NCBI RefSeq assembly: GCF_900129505.1
Contig: NZ_LT670818.1
Location: forward strand, 4,559,001 to 4,623,000
Direction: 5' to 3'
Source of the DNA: Bradyrhizobium erythrophlei
GTDB taxonomy: Bacteria > Pseudomonadota > Alphaproteobacteria > Rhizobiales > Xanthobacteraceae
Length of the DNA: 64,000 bases
This document shows, one piece after another, positions 44,056-52,374 of the stretch; within the stretch, counting starts at the first letter, position 1, and each line of letters starts with the position of its first letter. Position numbers and translations under genes: made by a program. The notes below the pieces were generated by a model that was not told the origin of the DNA, searched no databases, and worked only from the letters and a program-made list of their open reading frames with translations.

Positions 44056-45123
44056 ATGAAGAGTTTTATGGTTGCCGAGTTCAACGCCCCCTTGAAGGAG
44101 GTCGATCAGCCGACCCCGCAGCCGACGGGAAGCCAGGTGCTGATCAAGGTGAAGGCGGCCGGCGTCTGCCACAGCGACCTGCACATCTGGGAAGGCGGCT
44201 ACGATCTCGGCCATGGCCGCAAGCCGCTCTCTTTGAAGGATCGCGGCGTATCGCTGCCGCGGACCATGGGCCATGAGTCGGTCGGCGAAATCGTGGCGTT
44301 CGGACCCGACGTCAAGGCTTCCGACACGGGCGACCTCAAGATCGGCGACGTCGCGCTGGTCTATCCCTGGATCGGCTGCGGCAAGTGCGCCACCTGCCTG
44401 GCCGGCGACGAGAACATGTGCCTGAAGCCGGCCTCGCTCGGCGTCTACTGCGACGGCGGTTATGCCGACCACATGACGGTGCCGAATCCCAGATATCTCC
44501 TGAACCTCAGGGGTCTCGATCCCGTCACCGCGGCGCCTTACGCCTGCTCGGGGGTCACCACCTACAGCGCGCTGAAGAAGGTCGAGGCCGACTTCGGCAG
44601 CCCGATCGTGATCATCGGCGCCGGCGGCCTCGGCCTGATGGCGCTGTCGCTGTTGAAGGCGATGGGCGGCAAGGGCGCCATCGTGGTCGATATCGACGCG
44701 CGCAAGCGCGAAGCCGCCGAGCAGGCCGGCGCGCTTGCGACCGTCGACGGCGGCGCCGCCGACGCGCTCGAGCAGCTGGCCCAGAAAGCCGGCGGGCCGA
44801 TCCGCGCGGTGATCGATCTGGTCGGCAACGCCAAGACCACGCAGCTCGGCTTCGACTGCCTCAGCAAGGGCGGCAAGCTCGTCATCGTCGGCCTGTTCGG
44901 CGGCGGCGCGACCTTCGCGCTGCCGCTGATCCCGATCAAGGCCCTCACCATCCAGGGCAGCTATGTCGGCAACCTGCGGGAGACGGAGGAACTGCTCGAC
45001 CTCGTCCGCTCCAAGAAGATCGCGCCGATCCCGGTGACGCCGATGCCGCTGGCAAAAGCCAACGTGGCGCTGGTCGAGCTGCAGAAGGGCCGGCTGGTCG
45101 GCCGCGCGGTGTTGACGCCGTAG
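44056..45123 (+). CDS. zinc-dependent alcohol dehydrogenase
   Basis: A 355-residue MDR enzyme. Catalytic zinc ligands are in GVCHSDLHIW and MGHESVGEI; the structural zinc loop CGKCATCLAGDENMC has the four spaced cysteines. The NAD-binding motif is VIIGAGGLGLMALSL. It oxidises an alcohol, or reduces an aldehyde, with NAD(P). Its position right after the importer, with a clear GGGAGAG ribosome site, suggests that it acts on the imported compound or an intermediate. Confidence 0.9.
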   Translation: MKSFMVAEFNAPLKEVDQPTPQPTGSQVLIKVKAAGVCHSDLHIWEGGYDLGHGRKPLSLKDRGVSLPRTMGHESVGEIVAFGPDVKASDTGDLKIGDVALVYPWIGCGKCATCLAGDENMCLKPASLGVYCDGGYADHMTVPNPRYLLNLRGLDPVTAAPYACSGVTTYSALKKVEADFGSPIVIIGAGGLGLMALSLLKAMGGKGAIVVDIDARKREAAEQAGALATVDGGAADALEQLAQKAGGPIRAVIDLVGNAKTTQLGFDCLSKGGKLVIVGLFGGGATFALPLIPIKALTIQGSYVGNLRETEELLDLVRSKKIAPIPVTPMPLAKANVALVELQKGRLVGRAVLTP

Positions 45124-45125
45124 GC

Positions 45126-45263
45126 GTCTGTCATTCCGGGATGGTGCGTTAGCACCAGACCTCAGATGCGCAATTGCGCATCGGGGAATCTCGAGATTCC
45201 GGGTTCGATGCTTCGCTTCGCCCCGGAATGAAAGCTTCCGATGCTTCGTTCGCAATGACGTTG
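45126..45263. repeat. palindromic repeat cluster (REP-type)
   Basis: It contains TCATTCCGGGATGGTGCG, GCGCAATTGCGCA, ATCTCGAGATTCC and CCCCGGAATGA segments in inverted order, then a fragment like the TTCGCAATGACG arm of the other element. It fills the 183-base gap between the alcohol dehydrogenase and the next gene. Confidence 0.7.
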
Positions 45264-45306
45264 CACTTCATCGACTATCTCGTTGCTGCCATGAGGAAAG
45301 ATTCCA

Positions 45307-46389
45307 ATGTCCGCTAACAACGCGCTTCACATCGCCGTGCTGGCCGGGGACGGTATCGGCCCTGAAGTGATGGCTCCGGCACTTGAAGTGCTACGCAAGA
45401 TCGAGGCGACCACGGACTTGAAGTTTCGCTTCACCGAGGCGCCCGCCGGCGCCAACGAATATCTCGCAACCGGCAAGTCGATGCCGGACTCCACCGTGCG
45501 GCTGTGCGACGAGGCCGATGCGATCCTGCTCGGCGCCTGCGGCCTGCCGTCGGTGCGCTACCCCGACAACACCGAGATCATGCCGCAGGTCGAATTGCGC
45601 TTCCATTTCGACCTCTATGCCGGCGTGCGGCCGGCGCGGCTCATTCCCGGTGTCCCCAGCCCGATCGTCGGTGCCGACCAGCGCGGCATCGATCTGGTCG
45701 TGATCCGGGAATCCACCGAGGGCCTGTTCGCCTCGATGGGCAAGGGCGTCGTCACCGATACCGAGGCGCGCGAAACGCTGGTCATCACGCGAAAAACCTC
45801 GGAGCGGCTGTTCGAGTTTTCCTTTCGCCTCGCCGAACGCCGCAAGGCGCGCGGACGCCTCAATGGCGGTTTAACCTGCGTCGACAAGGCCAATGTGTTC
45901 AAGGCCTTTGCGTTCTTTCGTGAGATGTTCGACGAAGCCGCCCAACGTCACCCGGATGTCAGGGCCGACCGGCTCTACGTCGATGCCTGCTCGGCGCTTC
46001 TGGTCAAACGCCCCTGGGATTTCGACGTGATGGTGATGGAGAACATGTTCGGCGACATCCTCTCCGATATGACCGCGGGGTTGATCGGCGGCATGGGCAT
46101 GGCGCCGTCGGCCGATATCGGCGACACCCACGCGGTGTTCCAGCCCTGCCATGGCACCGCGCCCGACATCATGGGGCAGGGCAAGGCCAATCCGACCGGG
46201 ATGATCCTGTCGGCCGCGATGATGCTGGACTGGCTCGCCGACAGGCACGGGCTGGAGCAGGCCGCCGAGGCCGGCGAGCGCATCGAGCGGGCGGTCGACA
46301 AGGCCTATGCCGAGGGGACCAAGCCGATGGAATTCGGCGGCAAGAACGGCACCGCGGATATCGCCAGGGCGGTGCTCGCAGCGCTGTAG
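45307..46389 (+). CDS. isocitrate/isopropylmalate dehydrogenase family enzyme (LeuB/tartrate-dehydrogenase-like)
   Basis: A 360-residue beta-decarboxylating dehydrogenase: VLAGDGIGPEVM opening, RESTEGLFASMGKG, VDKANVFKA (catalytic Lys), MFGDILSDMTAG with the metal Asp residues, and HGTAPDIMGQGKANPTG for NAD binding. The substrate-loop region differs from canonical LeuB (GACGLPSVRYPDN), so it is probably a homologue acting on another 2-hydroxy acid such as a tartrate or alkylmalate. It may belong with the upstream alcohol dehydrogenase and importer. Confidence 0.85.
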   Translation: MSANNALHIAVLAGDGIGPEVMAPALEVLRKIEATTDLKFRFTEAPAGANEYLATGKSMPDSTVRLCDEADAILLGACGLPSVRYPDNTEIMPQVELRFHFDLYAGVRPARLIPGVPSPIVGADQRGIDLVVIRESTEGLFASMGKGVVTDTEARETLVITRKTSERLFEFSFRLAERRKARGRLNGGLTCVDKANVFKAFAFFREMFDEAAQRHPDVRADRLYVDACSALLVKRPWDFDVMVMENMFGDILSDMTAGLIGGMGMAPSADIGDTHAVFQPCHGTAPDIMGQGKANPTGMILSAAMMLDWLADRHGLEQAAEAGERIERAVDKAYAEGTKPMEFGGKNGTADIARAVLAAL

Positions 46390-46445
46390 GGGGCGGCGCT
46401 TTTTCAGGCTTCATGTACGCGGCGCGCTCCATAATCAGTCGTCAT

Positions 46446-46463
46446 CGCCCGCGAAAGCGGGCG
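46446..46463. terminator. hairpin with GAAA loop between convergent genes
   Basis: CGCCCGC GAAA GCGGGCG is a perfect 7-bp stem. It lies between two convergent genes and belongs to a common Bradyrhizobium palindrome (CGTCATCGCCCGCGAAAGCG). It may terminate both. Confidence 0.6.
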
Positions 46464-46482
46464 AACCAGTATTCTACCGGCG

Positions 46483-47955
46483 TCAGCGATTGAACCGCAA
46501 AGGCCGCGGCGTCTTCGCAGCGCCCTTTGCTTCATCGAGTGCGCCAAGCAGCGCTAGTACGGCGGCAAGCCCAAAATGCGCAAAGGAATTCCGGTTTGCC
46601 TCAATACTGCGGCGGAACCAGTCGAGTGCTTCGACATCGGCGTTGAGCTGCAGCTTGGCGAAGCCGATCATCATCATCCAGCGGTAAGCGTGAATATCGC
46701 GCGGAGACAGGCGAAAAGCTTCATTTACATGCGCCTCCGTCTCCGCGCTTCGGCCCATAAAATACTTGGCCCAGCCGATTTCCGCATGCGCCTCAGCCAG
46801 ATTGCTATCCAGCGCCAACGCGCGCTCGAACTCGTGGATACCCTCAGCACCCCGGTTTGTAGCATTCAGCAAGGCACCCAGCGCCAGATGGCCCCAGGTA
46901 TGGTTCGGCGCGAGGGATAGCGCCTTGAACAGGTTTGCCTCGGCGGCTGCGACTCGCCAGACCTTTTCGTCCGACATGTAGCTGGATCCAACGATCAAAT
47001 GGATGGCCGCTGTCCAAACCATCGCGTCGACATTGTCGGGATCGAGGACCAACGCCCGTTCAAAACTCTCGTTCGCTTGCGCCAGGTAATCAGGTGTCCA
47101 ACCCTTGTACAGCAGAGCTCTACCCTGGAAATACAAGTCCATTGAATTGGGGTGCGGGGATCGTTCTGATCGCGTTGCCTCTTGCACGGTGAGCTGCGCA
47201 TGTAGCGTGTTGGCGAGCCGCGATACGATTTCGTCCTGCATATCGAACAAGTCGGCGATAGGTTTGTCAAAACGGTCAGCCCACAGGTGCGCGCAGGTTT
47301 CGGCGTCGATCAATTGTACATTGATCCGGAGGCGGTTGCCACCACGCTGCACCGAGCCTTCGAGCACATAGCGGACGTTCAGCTCACGTCCCAACTTCTT
47401 TACATCGACTGCCTTGCCCTTGAACGTGAAGGCGGTGTTGTGCGCAATCACGAACGCACCATTGATGCGTGACAGGTCCGTGGTCAGGCTCTCGGTCACA
47501 CCATCAATGAAGTAGTCTTGCTCCGGATCGCCGCCGATATTTGCGAAGGGCAGCACCACGATGGAAAGACGCGGCGCTGAAGGGTGGATCGGCGTCACGG
47601 CGCCGCTATGCACCACTGAGCCAGGCGGCGCAACTGTGCGGCCCTCGTCTTCCTGCACTGCACCAACGAAGCGGAAACCTTTGCGCGGCAATGTTTTGAT
47701 TAAGCGCTGTTTCTCGCCCGTGTCGCCGATTGCGCTCCGGAGAGCATTCAGGCGGGTCGTCAGCGCTGCATCTGAGACGATGCGACCGTTCCAAACGGCG
47801 TTGATGAGGTCGTCTTTGCTGACGACGCGCTCCCTATTTCGGATCAGGTAATCAAGCAGATCGAACACCTGGGGTGTGACAACAATCACGTCCGTTGCGC
47901 GGTGCAGTTCGCGCCTGTCGGTATCCAATGCGTAATCCTCAAAGAGAAAACGCAA
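46483..47955 (-). CDS. winged-helix regulator with TolB-like and TPR domains, C-terminus apparently cut short
   Basis: 490 residues from TTG at 47955. Residues 1-100 are an OmpR-type winged helix (VVTPQVFDLLDYLIRNRERVVSK, LIKTLPRKGFRFVG). Then comes a TolB-N-like domain (VVLPFANIGGDPEQDYFIDG), and TPR repeats from about 270. The end AKGAAKTPRPLRFNR does not match the usual final TPR and tail; the coding strand runs into a palindromic repeat there. No receiver is present. This is a CadC/adenylate-cyclase-associated style regulator of unknown signal. Confidence 0.8.
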   Translation of the reverse strand: MRFLFEDYALDTDRRELHRATDVIVVTPQVFDLLDYLIRNRERVVSKDDLINAVWNGRIVSDAALTTRLNALRSAIGDTGEKQRLIKTLPRKGFRFVGAVQEDEGRTVAPPGSVVHSGAVTPIHPSAPRLSIVVLPFANIGGDPEQDYFIDGVTESLTTDLSRINGAFVIAHNTAFTFKGKAVDVKKLGRELNVRYVLEGSVQRGGNRLRINVQLIDAETCAHLWADRFDKPIADLFDMQDEIVSRLANTLHAQLTVQEATRSERSPHPNSMDLYFQGRALLYKGWTPDYLAQANESFERALVLDPDNVDAMVWTAAIHLIVGSSYMSDEKVWRVAAAEANLFKALSLAPNHTWGHLALGALLNATNRGAEGIHEFERALALDSNLAEAHAEIGWAKYFMGRSAETEAHVNEAFRLSPRDIHAYRWMMMIGFAKLQLNADVEALDWFRRSIEANRNSFAHFGLAAVLALLGALDEAKGAAKTPRPLRFNR

Positions 47956-48105
47956 GCTGCCATTCCTTCTCGGGGGGCACCTCTGAAGCCCCTGGAGCGC
48001 TGAGAATAAGCTGTCGGTGAGGAAAATGTAAGCCAGCTGTTAAGCGCGCCAACGGATGTGCTGGCAACTTCGTTTGGTGAAATAGCCCAACCTGGACACA
48101 CCGCA

Positions 48106-48342
48106 ATGAGCATGATCCACGGGACCACTGAGTTTGGACCGGCAACGGCAAGGCGGCAGTATTACAGCCCCCTCGATGCATATTGGGATGCGTTTCGTGA
48201 GTGGCGCAAACGCGAGAGGCTGCGAACCAAGCTGTGCCGGCTGACGGACGGCGAGTTAATGGACATCGGCATCGCGCGTGGTGAGATCGACTACGTCGTC
48301 TCGAACCTGACTGTCGACCCCACTGGTTTTCGATCCTCTTAA
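48106..48342 (+). CDS. DUF1127 family small protein
   Basis: 78 residues from the ATG at 48106. The C-terminal half matches DUF1127/YjiS: YWDAFREWRKRERLRTKLCRLTDGELMDIGIARGEIDYVV. The N-terminus is a short unstructured lead. DUF1127 proteins of this size occur in phosphate, carbon-storage or stress regulation in Rhizobiales. It is divergent from the winged-helix/TPR gene with 150 bases between them. Confidence 0.82.
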   Translation: MSMIHGTTEFGPATARRQYYSPLDAYWDAFREWRKRERLRTKLCRLTDGELMDIGIARGEIDYVVSNLTVDPTGFRSS

Positions 48343-48453
48343 CTCGGTAAATATCAGCGATAGGCGCGCTCACCGATCACTACGATAGACGGTCCGTGTA
48401 AGCGGGCCACTTCCGCTTTTGGCACTTTTCGGACATGCCGGGACAGCCTGACG

Positions 48454-48591
48454 ATGTCCGCTCACCGGGTGCCGGCTCAACCGGCCGACCAATCTGAATT
48501 GGGTTCGCGCGATGTGACGGACCCATACTCCGCCAACTCCGTTCAAATGATTCATGACTTTCTGTCGCTCGCCAAGGCGATCTACCATTAG
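48454..48591 (+). CDS. possible small protein (45 aa), duplicated with a paralogue at 50019
   Basis: The frame from the ATG at 48454 encodes a peptide ending GSRDVTDPYSANSVQMIHDF and LSLAKAIYH. The same C-terminal 30 residues recur at 50019-50168 with two replacements in that stretch. Three of five base differences there are silent. This could be a real small gene carried by the segmental duplication or chance conservation of a recent copy. Confidence 0.35.
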   Translation: MSAHRVPAQPADQSELGSRDVTDPYSANSVQMIHDFLSLAKAIYH

Positions 48592-49034
48592 GTGTTAAGG
48601 ACGCTTCCCTGCCATTGCGCCTCTGGATTGCCGAGGTGATTTGCCCGTCCGGGTCAAAATCGGTGACCCATGGTAAACCGCTTGATCCTGTATTCGGTCG
48701 CAATGACGGTCTGCCGTTCGGTGCGCGACCCTCACTGCGCCAGATGCGCCGTCAGCGGATGATTGGTGGCCTGGTTGAAGAATGCCGCTTCCTCGGCGGT
48801 CGCTTCCAGAAGCTGCTCGTCCAGGTCGTAGACGTCGTTGCGGAACTGGATGGTCTGGTCTTTTGTCATCCACGCCGTCAAATAGATCCAGGCCACCGGG
48901 ACCTTCTTCGGTAGCGGGATATCGAGACGCTCGCCGGTCGCGATCGCCGCATCGATCGCGGCGCGATTCCATTTTCGCCATTTCCTCCTGCAACAGCCAC
49001 GCGGCGAGGTCGCGGACATTGTCGATGCGCGAGG
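48481..49034. repeat. segmental duplication, copy A
   Basis: About 555 bases match 50059-50608 in the same orientation, including the end of the small ORF, the AGGTGTTAAGGACGCTTCCC stretch and the last third of the L,D-transpeptidase gene. The homology breaks at about 49034 (GCGCGAGG versus GCGCGAGCAG). Scattered substitutions and small indels show that it is not very recent. Confidence 0.85.
48735..49034 (-). pseudogene. L,D-transpeptidase 3' fragment
   Basis: The minus strand encodes only the C-terminal 100 residues of the enzyme at 50308-51672 (NVRDLAAWLLQEEM ... AAFFNQATNHPLTAHLAQ). The frame is broken after QEEMAK, where extra bases shift the reading before the NRAAIDAAIATGERL part. The catalytic HGC segment is not included. 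It lies in copy A of the duplication and cannot make an active enzyme. Confidence 0.85.
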
Positions 49035-49071
49035 CGGCGCATGACACTCAATCGGTCACCCGCATGTACTG

Positions 49072-49320
49072 CTAGCTGTCCTCACCGCGACACAGCTGAC
49101 TGCTCGCGTCATAGGCGAACAGATAGGGACGGGCCGCGGGGCTGATTACGGGTCCCCTTTGGGGCCTGAAATCCCCACGTTTCGGCACAATGTGAAGGCG
49201 GACAGCCTGTTGCATGCCGTTCACGAGATCGCGAGGGAGCAACGTTCTGCCGCTTTCGCATAGACACAAGACGACCACTTCATAGTCTTCTGTGGAGCAC
49301 GCAACAGTGTTCACGGTCAT
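49072..49320 (-). CDS. hypothetical protein, doubtful (82 aa)
   Basis: An open frame from the ATG at 49320 (MTVNTVACSTEDYEVVVLCL) to a stop at 49072. It has no family I recognise. It occupies the region between the transpeptidase fragment and the rightward secreted protein, and runs opposite to the latter. Composition is protein-like, but there is no ribosome site I would call convincing. The rest of 49035-49375 shows nothing else. Confidence 0.25.
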   Translation of the reverse strand: MTVNTVACSTEDYEVVVLCLCESGRTLLPRDLVNGMQQAVRLHIVPKRGDFRPQRGPVISPAARPYLFAYDASSQLCRGEDS

Positions 49321-49375
49321 TGTAGCGCGGCGCGGCTTGACCCAACAGAAAGGAACCAAACAGAAGGAGACGACC

Positions 49376-49870
49376 ATGAAAATCGCAACTATGGCAGTCG
49401 CTATGACGTTCTTGCTCTCGGGAACATGGGCTTTTGCTCAAGGCACGGCGGGCGGTCCCACGTCACTGAGTGGCACCGGACCTTCCAACATCGGGGGCCA
49501 AGAACCTTGGAACGTCGGCAATAGGGCTCCCCCCGCGAGGGTTGCGGGCCGGCAGACGCGGCGGGCTGTTTACGGCGCCGGTGTAGTCGGCGCAGGCGCC
49601 GCAGCGGTCGGCACGGCTGGCGCGGTCGCGGCCACCTCACCTAACTGGGGATGGGGAGGCAACCCCTACCGCACAGGTTACTACGCAGGTGGTCCTTACT
49701 ACGGTGAAAGTGTTCGGGGCGCCAGGGCGGCCTACTACGGCGGTTACCCATCCCCAGCTTGGGGCGGTGTGAGTAACAGCGACCGCGAGATGTATATCAA
49801 AAATCTGCACGACTCAGGATATAATGTGAAGAACAACTTCAACGCGGCCGGGAACGTCAGCGTACCATGA
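49376..49870 (+). CDS. secreted glycine/tyrosine-rich protein of unknown function
   Basis: 164 residues from the ATG at 49376, with AAGGAG 7 bases upstream. A signal peptide (MKIATMAVAMTFLLSGTWAFA) is followed by a low-complexity region with a small hydrophobic Ala/Gly segment (GVVGAGAAAVGTAGAVAATS, about 84-103) and a Gly/Tyr-rich part (WGWGGNPYRTGYYAGG). The tail NSDREMYIKNLHDSGYNVKN looks folded. This resembles small exported Rhizobiales proteins of unknown role. It sits between the two copies of the duplication. Confidence 0.7.
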   Translation: MKIATMAVAMTFLLSGTWAFAQGTAGGPTSLSGTGPSNIGGQEPWNVGNRAPPARVAGRQTRRAVYGAGVVGAGAAAVGTAGAVAATSPNWGWGGNPYRTGYYAGGPYYGESVRGARAAYYGGYPSPAWGGVSNSDREMYIKNLHDSGYNVKNNFNAAGNVSVP

Positions 49871-49925
49871 CCAAGCTTGACGACGGACAGATGTACGCCT
49901 GCCAGTGAGCATACGAGAGATGAAA

Positions 49926-49949
49926 CGAGGCGGCTCCAAAGCCGCCTCG
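49926..49949 (+). terminator. hairpin downstream of the glycine-rich protein gene
   Basis: CGAGGCGGCT CCAA AGCCGCCTCG is a perfect 10-bp stem with a 4-base loop, 55 bases after the stop. No T run follows, so termination efficiency is uncertain. Confidence 0.6.
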
Positions 49950-50018
49950 GAGCGCGTCGTCAGACCGAGGTCGCCGTCAACACATAAGTCCGCTGTTGCA
50001 CTTTTCGGAAGTGCCCTA

Positions 50019-50168
50019 ATGCGCGACTTAAGTCCGGAATGCGAAACCAAAGCGGAAACCGGCCGACCATCTGAATTGGGTTCGCGCGATGTGACGGGCC
50101 CATACTCTGCCAACTCCGTTCAAATGATTCATGATTTTCTGTCGCTCACCAAAGCGATCTACCATTAG
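50019..50168 (+). CDS. possible small protein (49 aa), paralogue of 48454-48591
   Basis: The frame from the ATG at 50019 encodes MRDLSPECETKAETGRPSEL and then the conserved end GSRDVTGPYSANSVQMIHDF LSLTKAIYH. Only the C-terminal part matches the other copy, because a one-base indel shifts the frame before it. Coding status is uncertain. Confidence 0.35.
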   Translation: MRDLSPECETKAETGRPSELGSRDVTGPYSANSVQMIHDFLSLTKAIYH

Positions 50169-50608
50169 GTGTTAAGGACGCTTCCCTGCCATTGCGCCTC
50201 CAGATTGCCGAGGTGATTTGCCCGTCGGGTCAAAATCGGTGACCCATGGTAAACTGCTTGATCCTGTATTCGTTCGCAATGAAGGTCTGCCGTTCAGTGC
50301 GCGCCGCTCACTGCGCCAGATGCGCCGTCAGCGGATGATTGGCGGCCTGGTTGAAGAACGCCGCTTCCTCGGCGGTGGCTTCCAGAAGCTGCTCGTCCTG
50401 GTCGTAGATGTCGTTGCGGAACTGGACGGTCTGGTCTTTTGTCATCCACGCCGTCAAATAGATCCAGGCCACCGGGACCTTCTTCGGCAGCGGGATATCC
50501 AGCCGCTCGCCGGTCGCGATCGCCGCATCGATCGCGGCGCGATTCCATTTTGGCATCTCCTCCTGCAACAGCCACGCGGCGAGGTCGCGGACATTGTCGA
50601 CGCGCGAG
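50059..50608. repeat. segmental duplication, copy B (parent copy)
   Basis: It is homologous to 48481-49034 in direct orientation. This copy continues without interruption into the full L,D-transpeptidase gene, so it is the likely parent. The two copies are about 1.58 kb apart and flank the glycine-rich protein gene. Confidence 0.85.
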
Positions 50609-51672
50609 CAGCCGTGCGAGTCGAAGCGGTAGTCGTCGCTGAACAGATTGCGCTGGTTGGTGTCGTGCATGTAGACCGAATAGGGGTTCGGCATGTCGAT
50701 CTTGACGGCTCCCAGCGCATTCCACGCGCCGTTCTGCTGGCGCACCGTGAAGTTCGGCGTGTGGGTGCCGGACCAGTCCACCGAATGCGGATCGATCGGC
50801 GCGTCGTGCGAATCCAGCACCTCCATGTGCAGGCGCGCGAGATAGGTCGGGTCCTTGCGCATATGCGCGGAGATTTCGGTCTTCGCGATCGAGGACGGGA
50901 CGGTCCAGGTCGGGTTGAGATTGACGCTAGTGATTTCGGCGGTCAGCGTCGGCGACGGCTTTTCGGTCTTGCCGACGATCACCCGATAACGCCGCACCAC
51001 GTGATCGTTTTCGACGGCCTCGGCGAAGGTCGCGGGAAGGTTGACGACGACGTAACGCTGCCCGAATGCGAAATTCATGTTCTGCAGGCGCTCCAGCGAC
51101 GCCTCGAGCTGCTTGATCCGCTTCTGCACGGGAACGTTGAGGGCGGCAAGCGTTCGCGGCGTCACTGTTCCCGTCGCGGCCAGGCCGTGGCGCACCTGGA
51201 AACGTTTTACGGCCTCGGCGACGGCGTCGTCATAGGGACCGGTGGCCTTGTCGGCGGCGAGATCGCCGGTGATGAGAAGACGCCGGCGCAGCAGATCGTC
51301 ATTGGGCCCCTGGACGCCCACGGCGAATTTGCCGTCGGCGGGAATCGCCGGCCATCCGCCGCGCACCGCCAGATCCGAATAACTCAGCGCCGCTTCCCTG
51401 ATTCGCTGTGCGGTACCTTCGTCGTAGGTCGGCTCATGCGAGAGCGCCAGGGCCGCCGCCGAACGCAATTCGGGGGTGGACGCGGCAGCAGCCGGTTTTG
51501 CCTGCGGTGCGGCGTGCGCGGGGACGGCAGCGGCGGTCGATGGCGCCGCCGGCACCTGCTTGGCCGGGGCCGGCGCGGAAGCGGGGCCTTGCCCCGCGGT
51601 GCCAGTGTTTTGGCCATACGCCGAGGCCGTTGCGAGCATCGTGGCAACGGCAATGATCGTCATTCTTCGCAT
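50308..51672 (-). CDS. L,D-transpeptidase (YkuD/YcbB type) with peptidoglycan-binding domain
   Basis: A 454-residue exported protein: signal peptide (MRRMTIIAVATMLATASAYG), an Ala/Pro-rich linker, then a peptidoglycan-binding-like helical segment (AVAEAVKRFQVRHGLAATG, about 160-178) and a YkuD domain from about 205. The catalytic motif is complete: SHGCSRV near 350, with the preceding YSVYMHDT histidine. It makes 3-3 cross-links or links proteins to peptidoglycan in the periplasm. Part of its 3' end is duplicated at 48735-49034. Confidence 0.9.
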   Translation of the reverse strand: MRRMTIIAVATMLATASAYGQNTGTAGQGPASAPAPAKQVPAAPSTAAAVPAHAAPQAKPAAAASTPELRSAAALALSHEPTYDEGTAQRIREAALSYSDLAVRGGWPAIPADGKFAVGVQGPNDDLLRRRLLITGDLAADKATGPYDDAVAEAVKRFQVRHGLAATGTVTPRTLAALNVPVQKRIKQLEASLERLQNMNFAFGQRYVVVNLPATFAEAVENDHVVRRYRVIVGKTEKPSPTLTAEITSVNLNPTWTVPSSIAKTEISAHMRKDPTYLARLHMEVLDSHDAPIDPHSVDWSGTHTPNFTVRQQNGAWNALGAVKIDMPNPYSVYMHDTNQRNLFSDDYRFDSHGCSRVDNVRDLAAWLLQEEMPKWNRAAIDAAIATGERLDIPLPKKVPVAWIYLTAWMTKDQTVQFRNDIYDQDEQLLEATAEEAAFFNQAANHPLTAHLAQ

Positions 51673-52306
51673 TTTGATGCCCTCGGGAATGCGCCGCGCC
51701 GACGGAAGTCGCCGTGGGGACGCTGGATGAAATCAACAAGGCTCGGCCGTTGCGGCCGAACCAACGGAGCGGCATGCGGGTTCGAAAATCGCGTTTTTGC
51801 GAAAATAGCCCATGAGAGTCGCGTACTGATTAAGTCGATATTGGCTGCTGTGGCGCCGCCACAAAAGCCGCATTGGACTTTGGTGGTCTTTGATATGTCA
51901 CAACTGCGGCTAATGTGGTTCGCTGACTGCGTTCGCCGAACCCAAAATATCCCCTGAGTGGGTCCATGCTGCTGGACGCGGAGGCGATCGTCAAGAAGTC
52001 GGGCATCGAACTGGACTGATGATCCGGAGCCTCTGGTCTAATCTAATGTGTCAGGTGAAGCCGGCGTCGCAAGGCGTTTTCGATGCTCGCGATGACTGAG
52101 TGCGATGGGCTGATTTGTCGGCGCAGGACCGGTCGGGCCGACGTTTGCGGGGGCCACCCGGTGCGGCTGCAAGACCTGCGACGGCCAAGGGCCGCCACTT
52201 CCTATGGCGGCAGACTGCTCTTGACGCGGCCGGACCAGCATATCGCCTGGCGCGGCGATGAAACGCCGGCGGACCAGATCGCGTTGATTGATCGCCGCGG
52301 TGCTGC
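51673..52306. other. gene-free stretch
   Basis: I see no convincing gene between the transpeptidase start and the tandem repeats. It must hold the transpeptidase promoter. It contains a small hairpin (TCGCGTTTTTGCGA near 51790) and a 17-codon frame at 51966-52019 that could be the end of a lost gene. Open frames on both strands have no protein-like features. Confidence 0.5.
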
Positions 52307-52354
52307 AAGCCAAAGTAGCGAGAAGCAAGTGTAGCGAGAAGCCAGAGTAGCGAG
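52307..52354. repeat. three 16-bp tandem repeats
   Basis: AAGCCAAAGTAGCGAG, AAGCAAGTGTAGCGAG and AAGCCAGAGTAGCGAG lie head to tail at 52307-52322, 52323-52338 and 52339-52354, just beyond the end of the leftward XRE gene. Confidence 0.8.
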
Positions 52355-52371
52355 GCCGCAAGCGGCCTCGC
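52350..52371 (-). terminator. hairpin after the XRE regulator gene
   Basis: GCGAGGCCGC AA GCGGCCTCGC is a perfect 10-bp stem, 4 bases beyond the stop of the leftward gene. It shares its left arm with the last tandem repeat. Confidence 0.65.
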
Positions 52372-52374
52372 GGT

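Noticed and set aside
51776..51800. GGGTTCGAAAATC resembling a tRNA T-arm
   Set aside because: No acceptor, D-arm or anticodon stem can be formed around it.
50218..51957. A 579-codon plus-strand frame across the transpeptidase
   Set aside because: The minus strand encodes a complete L,D-transpeptidase with signal peptide and HGC motif; the plus frame is low-complexity shadow.
51966..52019. A 17-codon frame encoding MLLDAEAIVKKSGIELD
   Set aside because: It reads like the C-terminal end of some protein, but nothing upstream in frame supports it and I recognise no family.
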